Positions 36,800-47,502 of a stretch of DNA of 64,000 nt are shown here, in pieces. Below the pieces are notes generated by a model. The model searched no databases, was not told the DNA's origin, and was given only the letters and a program-made list of their open reading frames with translations. How positions within the stretch are numbered: the first letter of the stretch is position 1; each line of letters starts with the position of its first letter. Source of the DNA: Bromus sterilis (taxonomy: Eukaryota > Streptophyta > Magnoliopsida > Poales > Poaceae). A program made the position numbers and the translations under genes. The stretch is taken from positions 393,519,016-393,583,015 of the forward strand of contig OX465597.1 in the NCBI GenBank assembly GCA_950022295.1, given 5' to 3'.

Positions 36800-37306
36800 T
36801 TACTCCTCATCCTTGTTCTTGTTGGTCACGTACTCCTTGGCGAAGCGCTTCCATGGCAGTTGTTCTCCAGTTTCAAAGGACATTCCCGTCTCCAGGATCC
36901 TGCACTCAGCACCCAAACCCATGTGCATAAGCTTTAGTTCATACTCACAGTTCTGGTTCTGCAGATCATAGATCTGTGCCTGAAGTTCATAAATTTTTTC
37001 TTCTAGTGCGGCCAAACTTGACCACATCTCCTTCATCTCCTTCTTGTGGGAAGCCTCTATCTCGTTCATGATGTCGAAGTTAGCTTCAACACCACGCTCC
37101 ACCATCTTCTTGAACTTGAAGACCTCATGTTCCATCTCCTTCAGCCGCTCCTCGGTGCTCCCCTCCTTGACTGGTCCCTTCACATCCTCCTTATGGAGGT
37201 CACTATCCTCCACACGAAGGATCTGGGGGTGCTTCTTCACCTCAGCGAGGTAAGGGTTGATAACATTGACGACGAACTTGTCCTTGGGGGAACTTGGGGA
37301 AAGCAT
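36800..37306 (-). CDS. E6 coiled-coil protein in the env-like position, 168 aa
   Basis: Downstream of integrase, where Athila-type elements carry an env-like or accessory gene. I start at MLSPSSPKDKFVV (37306) because a pyrimidine-rich tract ending TTTCTGCCAG lies 28 bases upstream, a likely 3' splice site; the open frame extends upstream to 37645 only through GC-rich hairpin sequence. The protein has a basic/acidic charged middle (EERLKEMEHEVFKFKKMVER) and a long heptad-like coiled coil (LAALEEKIYELQAQIYDLQ), and ends NKNKDEE. No signal peptide or membrane segment is visible in this version, so an envelope role is not supported. It is intact although the element is split. Function unknown. 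Confidence 0.55.
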   Translation of the reverse strand: MLSPSSPKDKFVVNVINPYLAEVKKHPQILRVEDSDLHKEDVKGPVKEGSTEERLKEMEHEVFKFKKMVERGVEANFDIMNEIEASHKKEMKEMWSSLAALEEKIYELQAQIYDLQNQNCEYELKLMHMGLGAECRILETGMSFETGEQLPWKRFAKEYVTNKNKDEE

Positions 37307-37474
37307 GGCACCTAGGTCTATCTGAAAGCTTTCCTGGCAGAAACATCTCGAAAAGAAAATACACGAAATCGCGAGATATGTTGCCGGAACGATCCGGGCA
37401 AATATATAGCAAAAATTTCTGCACAGAAAGGAAGGTAACGGGCCAAAGTGGGGTCGGAGACGGACTCCGGGGTT

Positions 37475-37531
37475 CCCAGGCGGCCTCCCAGCGCAGCCAG
37501 GTGTGGGGCCGCGCCAAGGGGGGCGCCTGGC
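37475..37531. repeat. GC-rich inverted repeat in E6 internal region
   Basis: CCAGGCG (37476-37482) pairs with CGCCTGG (37524-37530), enclosing a GCCGCGCC-type core. The layout and core match the GC-rich blocks inside the LTRs of E6 (34800-34870) and E8 (39104-39157), although this one lies between pol and the coiled-coil ORF. Confidence 0.65.
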
Positions 37532-37653
37532 CCCCCTGGAGCTGGTCTCCGGCTCCACTTCGGCCTCAAATTTTCTATATTTTGCAAAAAGTCGTAATCT
37601 GGAACTTTTATGGTGGTTTCGCGATGTTTCCTTACCGTAATACATACCTTTCC

Positions 37654-38823
37654 TTATTCTGCTTCTGCTAGTGTCTGAAACAGGGATGCAACATGTTCTT
37701 CATGAGTTGTTGTGTATACCAAATCCACATCGACATTGACAGGATCTCCTGCTATGTAATGCTTAAGTCTTTGCCCATTCACCAATTGAGGTTTGGTGCC
37801 TTCGAAATTGTTAATCTTGATTGCACCTGAGCGGTAGACTTCTTCAATATGAAATGGCCCTTCCCACCTGGAAAGTAGTTTACCTGGAGAAAACCTGAAA
37901 CGGGATCTAAACAACAAAACTTTATCACCAACATTAAATTCACGTTTCAGAATGCTCCTATCATGCCACTTCTTTACCTTTTCTTTTAACATTTTAGTGC
38001 TCTCGTAAGCTTCACTTCTCCACTCATCTAGAGAAGTCAAGTTCATGAGACGCTTTTCACCAGCTAATTTCGGGTCAGCGTTAAGCTCTCTAATAGCCCA
38101 GAAAGCTTTGTGTTCTAATTCTAATGGCAGATGGCAAGCCTTGCCATAGACCATCTTATAGGGAGACATGCCCATGGGGTTTTTATAGGCAGTTTTATAC
38201 GCCCACAAGGCATCTCCTAACTTATTTGACCAATCCTTTCTATTTCTATTGACTTTCTTCTTTAAGATCAACTTGATCTCTCTATTGGTGAGCTCAACTT
38301 GCCCACTAGTTTGAGGGTGGTATGGTGAAGCAATTCTATGATTGTCATCGTACTTGGCTAAAGCTTTCCTAAAAGCTCCATGTGTAAAGTGCGAACCCCC
38401 ATCAGTCATGAGGTACCTGGGTACTCCAAACCTAGGAAAAATTACATCCTTGAGCATTTTCAAAGATGTCTTGTGATCAACACTTTCAGTGGGGATTGCT
38501 TCTACCCACTTGGGTACATAATCCACAACAACTAAAATGTGAGTGTACTTGTGCGAGGAAGGAAAAGGACCCATAAAATCAAAACCCCAGCAATCAAAAG
38601 GCTCAATCACTAGAGAGTAATTCATAGGCATATCATTCCTTCTACTAATATTACCAACTCTCTGACTCTTATCACAGGATAAAACATAATTTCTAGCATC
38701 CTTAAAGAGAGTAGGCCAATAAAAACCTGATTGAAGAAACTTATGCGCGGTCCTCTCACCAGCATGATGTCCTCCATATGGACTGTCGTGACATTGTTTA
38801 AGAATGTCTTTCTGCTCGTGTTC
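37654..38823 (-). pseudogene. E6 Athila-type integrase, 5' end cut by E8
   Basis: Starts at 38823, where E8 begins; the 28 codons read through upstream belong to E8's LTR. It contains the zinc region (HHAGERTAHKFLQSGFYWP, then SCDKSQR, where the second cysteine of C-x-x-C is serine), the D-D-E core (FDFMGPFP, MTDGGSHFTHGAF, HPQTSGQVELTNREIK) and the C-terminal module (WEGPFHIEEVY). Bases outside the window would hold RT and gag of E6. Loss of the finger cysteine and the split by E8 make it inactive, although the 390 codons are otherwise open. Stop at 37654-37656. Confidence 0.9.
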
Positions 38824-40280
38824 TGATACGTCCCAAACGTATCTATAATTTCTGCTTGCTCCATGCATGATTTGTGTGACTTTGCCATGTTTTTCTTGAA
38901 ATTTCATACACTTTTGATCATATTTGGACTAACCTATTAACTCAGTGCACCCAGTTGCCAGTTCCTGTTTTCTGCAGTTTTTGTATTTCAGGTTTTTCCA
39001 ATAATTAAAGTGCCCAATAAATCCCGGAAAAATTATATAAAAAATCAGCGTTCCGGAAGCTTCCACGAGTCCAAAGGGGGGACACAGGGCAGCCAGGGGG
39101 CAGCCAGGAGGGTGCCTGGCGCGGCCCAGCCCCTGGCCGCGCCACCTGCCCTCCTGGCTGGGTCCCACACCCCCTCGTGCCCTACCTTGGCTCCAAGTTA
39201 TTCTCCCGTCACGGAAACCCTGATTCCGGAACCCTTTTCTCCAGAAGAAATTCCGATCTCCACCGCCATCGCCAACAAGCTTCGGGGGACAAGAATTCCT
39301 GTGCCGGCACCCTGCCGGGACGGGGAAGTGCCCCCGGATTCATCTCCATCGACATTGCTTCCTCCTTCCATGATGCGGGAGTAGTTCCTCCCCGGGGCTG
39401 AGGTTTCTACCAGTAGCTATGTGTTCTTCTCTCTCTCCCATGATGTGATCTTGATTGTGATCATAGGCTATGTTAATCTAGGATGATCCCATGATGTTTC
39501 CCATTCTTCTATGTATTGGATTGATGTACTCAATTGATCTTATCTAGTATAATCCCCGAGACCAAGGTGACAGCGGTCTATTGACATGGGTTAGAAGAAT
39601 AGTTTCATGAGTGATTTCCTCTTTTGTGTCTTGATTGAAGATTGAGAGTCTCTTGGTGCTTGTCTTTGACTATCCTTGAGATATGTTGTGGTGATTGTGG
39701 TACTCTCTTTGTATGTCCGTGGTGACATTGGGAAATCCATAGATTGAGAACTACGAACTTTGAGGTGTGCTTTTGTAGCCCTACATAATTCTCATCATCT
39801 CTTGACCACAAAGGAATGACCTCCGAGTGTGTCTCCATTGCATGTTTTATGGGAAATATCATGTGATTAGACTATGTTAATGTTGTTGGGAGTTGCCACT
39901 AGTGAAACTATGAAGCCTAGGCCTTGTTTCCACCTTTTCAATACCGTTTGTGCTCACGTTTACCACTTTCTACCTTGCTGCACTTTTTATTACAGATTTA
40001 TATTACTTTGTTTTGCCACACCTATCACCCATATTTTACCATATCTTCACCGAACTAGTGCACCTATACAACTCATAGTTGTATTAGGTGTGTTGGGGAT
40101 ACAAGAGACTTCTTGTATCTTAATTGCAGGGTTGCTTGAGAGGGACCATCTTCAACCTCTACTTCCCTGAGTTCGATAAACCTTAGGTCATCCACTTGAG
40201 GGAAATTGCTGCTGTCCTACAAACCTCTGCGCTTGGAGGCCCAACATAGTCTACAAGAATAGAAGCGTGCGTAGACATCA
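38824..40280 (+). repeat. E8 5' LTR (1457 bp)
   Basis: TGATACGTCCC...GTAGACATCA, followed nine bases later by the primer site. The start resembles that of the E6 LTR, so both are Athila-type. Confidence 0.85.
39104..39157. repeat. Long GC-rich hairpin in E8 LTR
   Basis: Arms 39104-39126 and 39135-39157 are complementary at 19 of 23 positions with an 8-base loop; both arms carry GGCGCGGCC or its complement next to the loop. Confidence 0.8.
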
Positions 40281-40289
40281 AGCTATTTC

Positions 40290-40306
40290 TGGCGCCGTTG
40301 CCGGGG
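40290..40306 (+). other. E8 primer-binding site (tRNA-Asp type)
   Basis: TGGCGCCGTTGCCGGGG, the primer site typical of Athila-type plant elements. Confidence 0.9.
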
Positions 40307-40389
40307 AAGTAAGTGTTTGAAGGTATATCTTTAGTTCTTGCAATTAAATCTTTTCGTTTCTTGTTTTTTACTTTTCACTAGTTAGGCTT

Positions 40390-41058
40390 ATGGAAAACTG
40401 CAATCTTAGTTCGCTGCTTTGGGGAGGCTGCTTTACCACACCCGTGGTAGAGGAGTATCCTCCACCTAATAATGAATGTATCCTATTCAAAATACCACTT
40501 GGGATAATTGAAAAGGTTATGAATGATCATTATGCAGGGGATGGAACAGTCCATCCTAGTGTTCATCTGTTGAAACTTACAGAACTTTGTGAGTTATTTA
40601 AGATTTCAGGTTTGACAAGAGATGAAGTCATGAGGAAATTATTTTCCTTGTAACTGAAAGGAGAAGCATTGGAATGGTATAGGCTACTACATGATTCTCA
40701 CCTGCTGGATTGGGAAGACATCCAGTCTCTCTTTTACTCCAAGTTTTATCCTCTTCATGAAGTCCATGAGAATAGGAATTATGTTTATAATTTCTATCCT
40801 CATGACGGAGAGAGTATAGCTCAAGCTTGGGGGAGACTGAAAACTTTGATGCTAAAATGTCCTAACCATGGGCTCCCCAAAGATATAATTATTACTAATT
40901 TCTATGCAAGGCTATCTCGACAGGATAAAGACTTGCTCGATGCTTCGTCGATGGGTTCTTTCACAAACGAAAAGAAGATGCTAAATGGGAACTCCTTGAA
41001 AGAATCAAACACAATACTGAAGATTGGGAGATCGACAAAGGTAAAGAGTCAGGTATAA
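40390..41058 (+). pseudogene. E8 gag N-terminal and capsid-like region (broken)
   Basis: Starts MENCNLSSLLWGG. The conserved gag segment (LKGEALEWYRLLHDS, SLFYSKFYPLHEV, ESIAQAWGRLKTLMLKCPNH) is in the same frame after a TAA at 40651-40653. Near 40960-40990 the frame shifts: the expected WELLERIKHNTEDWE continuation is in another frame. An Athila-type gag by pattern. Confidence 0.8.
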
Positions 41059-41153
41059 TTTATGAGTATGATCGCATTAAGTCCTTTGTTGAAACTGCAA
41101 CTTTTAATAAGTTTAGTGCTAAGTTTGGGCTTGATTCTCAACTCCTTGTTGAT

Positions 41154-41705
41154 TTGCTCAAATCTTTTGCTTCACATCTTAATATGCCTAAGGAGAATTG
41201 GATCAAGCATCATGAACCTTTTAAAGAGATTTGCAAAGAAAATGAAATTGTTAATGATGATTGCAACATGCATGATCCAATTCCTGAAAATGAAGTTTTA
41301 TATAAGCATGTTAATTTTTGTGGAGTGGATAGACCTTGTGAAAGGCCAATGATTGAAGAAGAGAAGTATTGTAAGCAACATAAGCATGAAAGAACAATCA
41401 CTTGGGTTAGAGATTTAAATGAAATTAATAGAGAATTGTGTGACCTTTATCCTTTTACTTGTGAACTTTGCTGCATAAAGGGTCACTTCAATTTTCAGTG
41501 CATGTACTTTCAAAACATAACTGTTAGCCAGTTGTGTGATGACATGATCACCCCTGATCTTTATGATGAACATATGTTATTTTTTATGTGTGAAGAGCTA
41601 TTAGAAAAGACTTCTTGGCTAGATGTTCATGCTTTGGGAATAAATAACACTTTGCAGAATTGCCATCTCTATTGTGTTGTCAATTGCATGATAATGATTA
41701 CATAA
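41154..41705 (+). pseudogene. E8 gag C-terminal part with zinc knuckle
   Basis: Continues gag (SFASHLNMPKENWIKHH) and reaches CELCCIKGHFNFQC, a C-x2-C-x4-H-x4-C knuckle expected to bind RNA. The frame closes at 41703-41705; the related continuation moves to the next ORF's frame near 41690. Confidence 0.7.
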
Positions 41706-42814
41706 AAAATATTAGAAAGGAGGGAACTTTACCAAAGTATAAAAATGTCTCTTATGTTTCTACTAATAAAAAGGAGAGTTTCTCCCAAGCTTCCCCTATT
41801 GTTTCTAGTGATAAACCAGGATATGTGGAGAAGCTTTCTCTCCAACCACTCCTTCCTAAGGTGAAGAAGAAGAAAAAGAAGAGGAGGAGGAAGAGGAGCA
41901 AAAAGGAAGAAGAATGGGTAACAACCTGGCCTGAGCATATTCCTCGCATCGATTTTTATCCTAACGGACAGAAATTTATGGAGGATGGTGAGCTTGATTG
42001 CATTCATTATTATCTTGAAGATAAGTTTGTAGGGACTATTGAAGATGATTTTGATTATGATATGCATGTTACTTTTTGTGATTGGAAAAATGATGATAAT
42101 GCTACTTATGACCTTGAAAATCTTTTTGGTACCAACTCTGAGAGTGATGATATGGAAAGCTCCAAGCTTGGGGATGATATGATTGCAAGTCCTTTAACCA
42201 TTAGTGATGTGGTAATTGATAATTCTTTTGCTAGTAAGAATAAAGACATCATGTTTACAAATATAGTTGCTAGCAATGATAATGCTCTTCTCTACTATGA
42301 TGATGTTATAACTCCTATCTATAGTGATTTTAAAGGTACCTATGACATAAGGAGAAATCATCCTTATGAAACTTGTCATAATCATGGAGGTAATTACTCC
42401 CTTGTTGAACACCATCTTCCTAATAAACAATTAATCTATAGTGTTCAAGTTGTTTATGATAGTCCTACTCCCACTATTACCAATGAGAAAGATTATGCTT
42501 ATGTGGAGAGTAAGAGTATCCTTTTGCATGTGGATCTTGGTAACAATGCTTTATGTGATACTTATATTGTTGAGTTTATTCATGATCCCAATGAAAATTA
42601 TTATGAGAGGGGAACATATGCTTATAGATATTTCAATAATATCAAGTTCCCTCTCTTTATGTTGAAGGTTTTGAAGTTGCAGTTATTTTGGTTTCCTATG
42701 CTAATATCTTTATGCTTCCATGAGTTATTTCTCTACAAGATCCCTTTGCATAGGAAGCATGTTAGACTTAAATGTATTTTTTATTTGCTTCTTGATGCTC
42801 TCTTTTGTTCTTAA
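41660..42814 (+). CDS. E8 lysine-rich ORF downstream of gag
   Basis: 384 codons, probably a continuation of the gag polyprotein rather than a separate gene, since the first ~15 residues overlap gag in another frame. It has a basic run of about 18 lysines and arginines (residues about 69-86), then TTWPEHIPRIDFYPNGQ, acidic asparagine/aspartate-rich sequence, and a hydrophobic C-terminal stretch (about 335-380) that could be membrane-associated. No protease D-(T/S)-G or RT motif. I do not recognise a known domain. Codon use is AT-rich, unlike the Tekay genes here. Confidence 0.5.
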   Translation: MPSLLCCQLHDNDYIKNIRKEGTLPKYKNVSYVSTNKKESFSQASPIVSSDKPGYVEKLSLQPLLPKVKKKKKKRRRKRSKKEEEWVTTWPEHIPRIDFYPNGQKFMEDGELDCIHYYLEDKFVGTIEDDFDYDMHVTFCDWKNDDNATYDLENLFGTNSESDDMESSKLGDDMIASPLTISDVVIDNSFASKNKDIMFTNIVASNDNALLYYDDVITPIYSDFKGTYDIRRNHPYETCHNHGGNYSLVEHHLPNKQLIYSVQVVYDSPTPTITNEKDYAYVESKSILLHVDLGNNALCDTYIVEFIHDPNENYYERGTYAYRYFNNIKFPLFMLKVLKLQLFWFPMLISLCFHELFLYKIPLHRKHVRLKCIFYLLLDALFCS

Positions 42815-44093
42815 ACTCTTATTCCTTATTCCTATGAGAGCATCATTTAAATCTTAAGCCTATCTTTATGGCTATAAAGAAAGAGCTCTTGGCAGACAAC
42901 TCTTGTTATATTTAGTTTGAGTTTTTTGTACTTTCAGTTTTTAGTGGTCTTGATGATTTTTACTACTGTATCAACATCATTGTATCTTCATTTTTCAAGC
43001 TTTGTGCCAAGTATAGCCTCATATGACAAGGGAAGTGAAAGTTGTGACATGCTGTCCAGAAAACAGATTCTGTCCTTGTGACGGGAAAAACAATAATAAA
43101 TCACCAGTTCATATTTTTGAGCTGAATTTTTTACACAGCGTTCTCTATACAATCACGGAACTTTCGTATGTTCTGAGTTTTTTTATTTGAGTTGCAGAAG
43201 TGCCCCTAAAAAATTCTTTACTACCTGCTGTTCTGTTTTTCACAGATTCTGCCACGATTTGTTTCTCCTAACTTTTGCAAACCTTAAGCTTGCTTTTTCT
43301 TTGAAAAAACCTTTTGGAAATCTTGAGAAACAGTATCTCTTCAAGAATATATTTATATCCAGTGGCAAAAAAAATATTTATTAAGGGTACTAACCTCTCT
43401 AATCATCTTATGATGAGTTATGTATGAAGGGAGTTTTCAAGTGTGCGATGGAAGATGATGAAAGATGATTCGGGAGTGTCAAGCGCTCAAGATTGGGGAT
43501 GCCCCCATGCGTCCCCAACAAATATTCAAGGAGACTGAAGCGTCTATGCTTGGGGATGCCCCCATGCATTCCCTTCTTCATCAACAATTATCAGTTCGTC
43601 CCTCGTTGCACTATATTTTTATCACTTGATGCGTTATGTGCTATTCTTGGAGCGTCTCGCTCTTAGGTTTTATTTTTAGTTTTCTTTAGCTTTGCTTGCT
43701 GTTCTTAACAAGTTAGATCCCGTCTTACTTTGTGTGGGAGAGAAACATGCTCCACTTTCAAAATCAAGAACACATCATAGGATTCTTCATGCCTATCTTT
43801 TTGTTGTTGTGTGTTCTTTATCTTTTCATAGCTACTGCCATGTCTAGTTTTAGTCTTAGCTTATCTTTAGAAAGAGCCTTGGCTTTTGTTTAGTTTGTTG
43901 CTGGAACTCTCTTTAGTTTTCATGTTTATCTTGTTAAGAGAGTTGGTTGTTGCACTGAGTTGTATCTTGTCTTGAAAGTAGGTAATTGAGGTTGCTATTT
44001 AATATTAGTAGTAACTTGCAATAGTTTTGAGGTATTGATGTGAGTAATGTTTGAACTTTTGGTGTCAAGAGCTCTAGCCTATTAGTGATAGGT
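42815..44093 (+). other. E8 noncoding 3' region
   Basis: About 1.3 kb without a supported gene. It contains two copies of TTGGGGATGCCCCCATGC (43493-43510 and 43550-43567) and then T-rich sequence up to the E9 insertion. TAGGT at 44089-44093 is the candidate E9 duplication. Confidence 0.6.
43493..43567. repeat. Duplicated 18-base motif in E8
   Basis: Two identical copies of TTGGGGATGCCCCCATGC, 57 bases apart start to start; each contains the inverted pair GGGG-ATG-CCCC. Confidence 0.85.
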
Positions 44094-45513
44094 TGTCAGA
44101 TACCTCTGTTAGGTATGTGCTAGGGTTAGCTAGTACCTTTGCATCATGTCAAAATTTCAAAAAGAAATCTTGGAAATCAAATTCAAAATCCAAATGGGAG
44201 AAGGAACACCCCCCAGATGAATTAATTCAAAAGGCCAGATAAAAATATTTTCCAAAAATTCATGTGAGAGTTTTGAAAAGTCTTATAAATGAGTGTGATC
44301 GCATATCAAGTGATGTGGGACCCACCCCATGCTCATAGATTTTTCAAATATTCAAACAGTACCTTGGAAATAAAGAAATAACCCTATTTGAATTAAAATT
44401 CAAATCTTTTGAATTTTAAAAATATTGAAAAGTTATAAGTGGCTAGTCTATATTATTATGAGGCCATGTAAAAGTTTTCAGCATTTAATAAAATGGTTTG
44501 GTATTTTTATCAGAGCCAAAACAAATTACAGAAAAACAGAAAGGAAAGATTAAACAGAAGAAAAAGAAAAAGGCTGAAAGCCACTTACCTGGCCCACCTG
44601 GCCCAGCAGAGGCGGCCCAGCCCAAAGGGGCATGGTCGTCTTCTCCACAGGCCAGGCAGGCAGGCACCTCGCCGCCGGCCACGGCATGGCTGCCAGGCAG
44701 CTGCCTGGCTGCTCCCCGGCCGTCTTCTAGCGTCGTGGAGAACCCCCCATGCTCATCCACTCCATTCCCCCCCTGGAACCCTCTTCCTCCTCTCCCCCGT
44801 GCGAAACCCGCGAAGACCCGAGCGCCCCGTAGCTCGCCGCCGTGCGCCACCGCGGCCACTGGCCTCCACTCGTCGCCACAGCCTGTCCAGGACGTCCGCC
44901 ATCGCCGTCTTCATCATCGTGGCCGATCAATTGGACCGAGGAGCCCCCATGGACGACGCCAGCTTCACCGAGAGCTCGCCGAACCCGTGAGTCGCCGTCG
45001 TCAAATTCTCCGGCTACACAGCATCCTCGGCCTCACCGTCTTCTCCATTAGCTTCAGGGTGAGCTTCCTCACCTTTCCCCTAAGTTTGTAGCGCCTCGTT
45101 TGCCCCACAACCGAATCCGCCATGGATCCCGAACAAGGTCGCCGCCATGGACGTCGTCCTCCTCGCTCCAGTGCTTGTCGTCAACCCCCAGTGCACGCGT
45201 TTGACTCCCGCGTGTGCCAGCCTTCGAACGCAACCAAAATCAACCCAAACCATGCTCTCTAGCCTCGGCTACGACCTCGCCGCCGTTCTGCTGCCGCCGG
45301 AGTCGTCGCCGTCGTCGCTCCCGACCATCCCGAGGACCCCCGTTGCCTCGAGATGATGCGCGAGACGTTGCTGCGTCGAATGGACTTCTCCCTGTACTCT
45401 CCCGTGGCCGGAATCGTCCTCCCCGTGCAGCGCCGCCGTGGTCCAGTCGCCGGCGTCAAGCCGCCGGCGAGTCAGCTCTAACCCCCCGGTTAATCACTTA
45501 ATTAGTGACCCCT
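44094..45513 (+). repeat. E9 5' LTR, first 1.42 kb
   Basis: Starts TGTCAGATACCTCTG and includes the GC-rich block (about 44580-45480). At 45513 it is interrupted by E10; it resumes after the duplicated CCCCT at 59686. It is an inverted copy of 48175-49594 in E10. Confidence 0.92.
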
Positions 45514-46241
45514 TGTCGGGACCCAGGGTTAGCGTATGCAAGTACAGTTAAGACATAGTCATATGGAGAGCCGAGAACCGCACCCACTTGTCTAAGCAGA
45601 CAAGGCCAAGCACTGAACATTCTCGGAAAGCATCGTACGTGAGGGGCATCCCATCCAGGCCGGATGATCAACTGTAATGGGTCCTCATCGTACGCACAAA
45701 AGTCTACTGATATGGGTGGTGAACTCCCATATTCAAAGACAAGTCGCCTCAACCATATTATCGACTATCTCAAAACTCTTACATAGACTTACTCCAGCCC
45801 GATCACTTAGTCGGGATCTAGGGCGGGCTCGATCATACCACAAAGTGTGCACGAGACAGAGTCTCAAGCAATCGCATCGCGATGCCCCAAGCTGCGCACA
45901 TCTAAGGGCCACTTGGTGTATAAAAGACCGCCAGCCAGAACACAACTAAGGTCTCGAAAACCCATACAAAGACATGCATGTTATAAACATACACGCAGCA
46001 CACATGCCTTGTATGAACAGTAGGTACCATTGCAATTCTCTACAAAGTGTACATTTTATTTATAACTCTTATAGAGTACACACAGAGATCACATACATGT
46101 GATCCAACATTACATCACGAAGCGGAAGCAAATTATGTCTGAGTACAGACAAGTTTAACAAATGGCTTAAGAAGCCTTATTCAAACACAAAGCCCTCCAC
46201 GAGGGAACCAGTCTGCTGACTGGGACTAGACTAGCTTAACT

Positions 46242-46291
46242 TCAGTCGTCCAGCTCGATGAAGAAGCCACCTTCGGGGTCAGTGGCGTCAT
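46242..46291 (-). other. Predicted LTR-embedded terminal exon in E10 3' LTR
   Basis: Reads DDATDPEGGFFIELDD and TGA on the minus strand after TGTTTTAG, needing one base from the preceding exon. Confidence 0.48.
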
Positions 46292-46632
46292 CTAAAACAT
46301 ATATTAAGCAAACGTGAGTACAAAGGCGTACTCAGCAAGACTTACATAGGAGCTATACTACTCATGCACATCTATCAAGGTAAAGGGAGGTGGGGTTCAC
46401 TTGCAGAAATGCCATCTTTGACTTGGCTAATCCTGAACTACGAGTACCAGACTTTGAGGTAAGAAGCGTACACGAGTCCACTACTTTCACCAACCAATAC
46501 ACCACTATGGTGCCTTCCTCGACTTCCCCACGAGGAGGCACGCCATAGCACTCACACTTATCTTGGTGTGTTTTAGAAGTATCCGGTTCAAGTTATCTAA
46601 TAATCAAGCTAAGCTTTCCAAGCAGTCCATAA

Positions 46633-46675
46633 CCGCGGACGCGGCTATTCGAATAGTTTTGTTAACCTTGCAAGG
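46633..46675 (-). repeat. Triple inverted-repeat cluster in E10 3' LTR
   Basis: CCGCGGACGCGG (46633-46644), CTATTCGAATAG (46645-46656) and CCTTGCAAGG (46666-46675). The last differs from CCCTGCAGGG of E1/E2/E4/E7 at two paired positions. Confidence 0.75.
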
Positions 46676-47436
46676 GTGTACCGCTACACACACATGACCA
46701 TCATTTACCGCCTTTGATCTCGACACCATTCAAGGGGTGCCAGCGAGGATGCTCACCACAGCTGTTTCCTCATAGCCTATCTAGTCCAAGAAAGCCGCCT
46801 ACTTGGGTTGGCTACCACAATCGTGAAACCGGCCGGTTTACCGAAGTGGACCCAAGCGATGTGTGCGTGGTGCATAAGCCGGTCTCGGATGAGCCGTTCT
46901 CTCACTTAGCATCCAGGCCACAAGCCTACCAGAACTCCGAACTACTGCGACATCTGGACATCGAAAGGGATGAGTTAATAGGTTGAGAGGGGTCAGTGAG
47001 CCCAATGTGTGGTTGTACTCTTCATCTTGGATCACCACACAAGAACTCGGACTTAGGGCGGTGTTCAACGAGACAACCCACTGTGTACTCCTACACAGCC
47101 TCTCATCGTTCACCTTGTATTAGGGTCGATTCACCAACACTTTTCTACCATCAACACATGATCACTACCATCCCGACTCACATCACAGTAACAACATGGT
47201 ATCATACTAAGCATGCAATAAGCGATAACAATTGCAGGGGCCACATGATATCATTCAACTCCTACATTTGCTAGGATTATGGTTTGCTTACTACTGTGAC
47301 AAAAGATAGGTCATGCAAAGGAATGGGTTCATCTATGCGGTAGAAACGTAACACGGTGATCATCCTATACAATGCATAAGCGAGACATGAGAGGGAAGTG
47401 GGATTTTATCGACATGATCAAAGGGGTTTTGCTTGC

Positions 47437-47502
47437 CTTGCTGACGAGGTTCGGGCTCTGGATCTTCAGCGAAGGGGGTGATCTCTTGCTCCGGTTCCAC
47501 CT
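47437..47502 (-). other. Predicted LTR-embedded acidic exon in E10 3' LTR
   Basis: 66 bases between a GAGTAG acceptor-like site and a GC-type donor (CAAG-GCAAGC) on the minus strand, reading EVEPEQEITPFAEDPEPEP and ending RQQ in phase 1. Confidence 0.45.

Larger units (their letters stand above)
38824..44093 (+). mobile_element. E8: Athila-like, apparently gag-only element, left part
   Basis: 5' LTR 38824-40280, primer site 40290, a broken gag with a zinc knuckle, a lysine-rich ORF and a long noncoding stretch. No protease, RT or integrase motif appears before 44093, where E9 interrupts it. It lies in the integrase gene of E6; TGTTC at 38819-38823 is the candidate left duplication. The gag-only layout suggests a non-autonomous family using another element's enzymes, but the missing right end could still hold more. 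Confidence 0.78.

Noticed and set aside
38824..38907. First 28 codons of the open frame at 37654-38907 as part of the integrase
   Set aside because: They lie in the LTR of E8, read antisense; the E6 sequence begins at 38823.
45677..45949. 90- and 70-codon overlapping frames on both strands near the LTR ends, repeated at 10739, 55762 and 61902
   Set aside because: They recur because the LTRs are related; both strands are open over the same bases and no protein-level conservation beyond nucleotide identity is visible.
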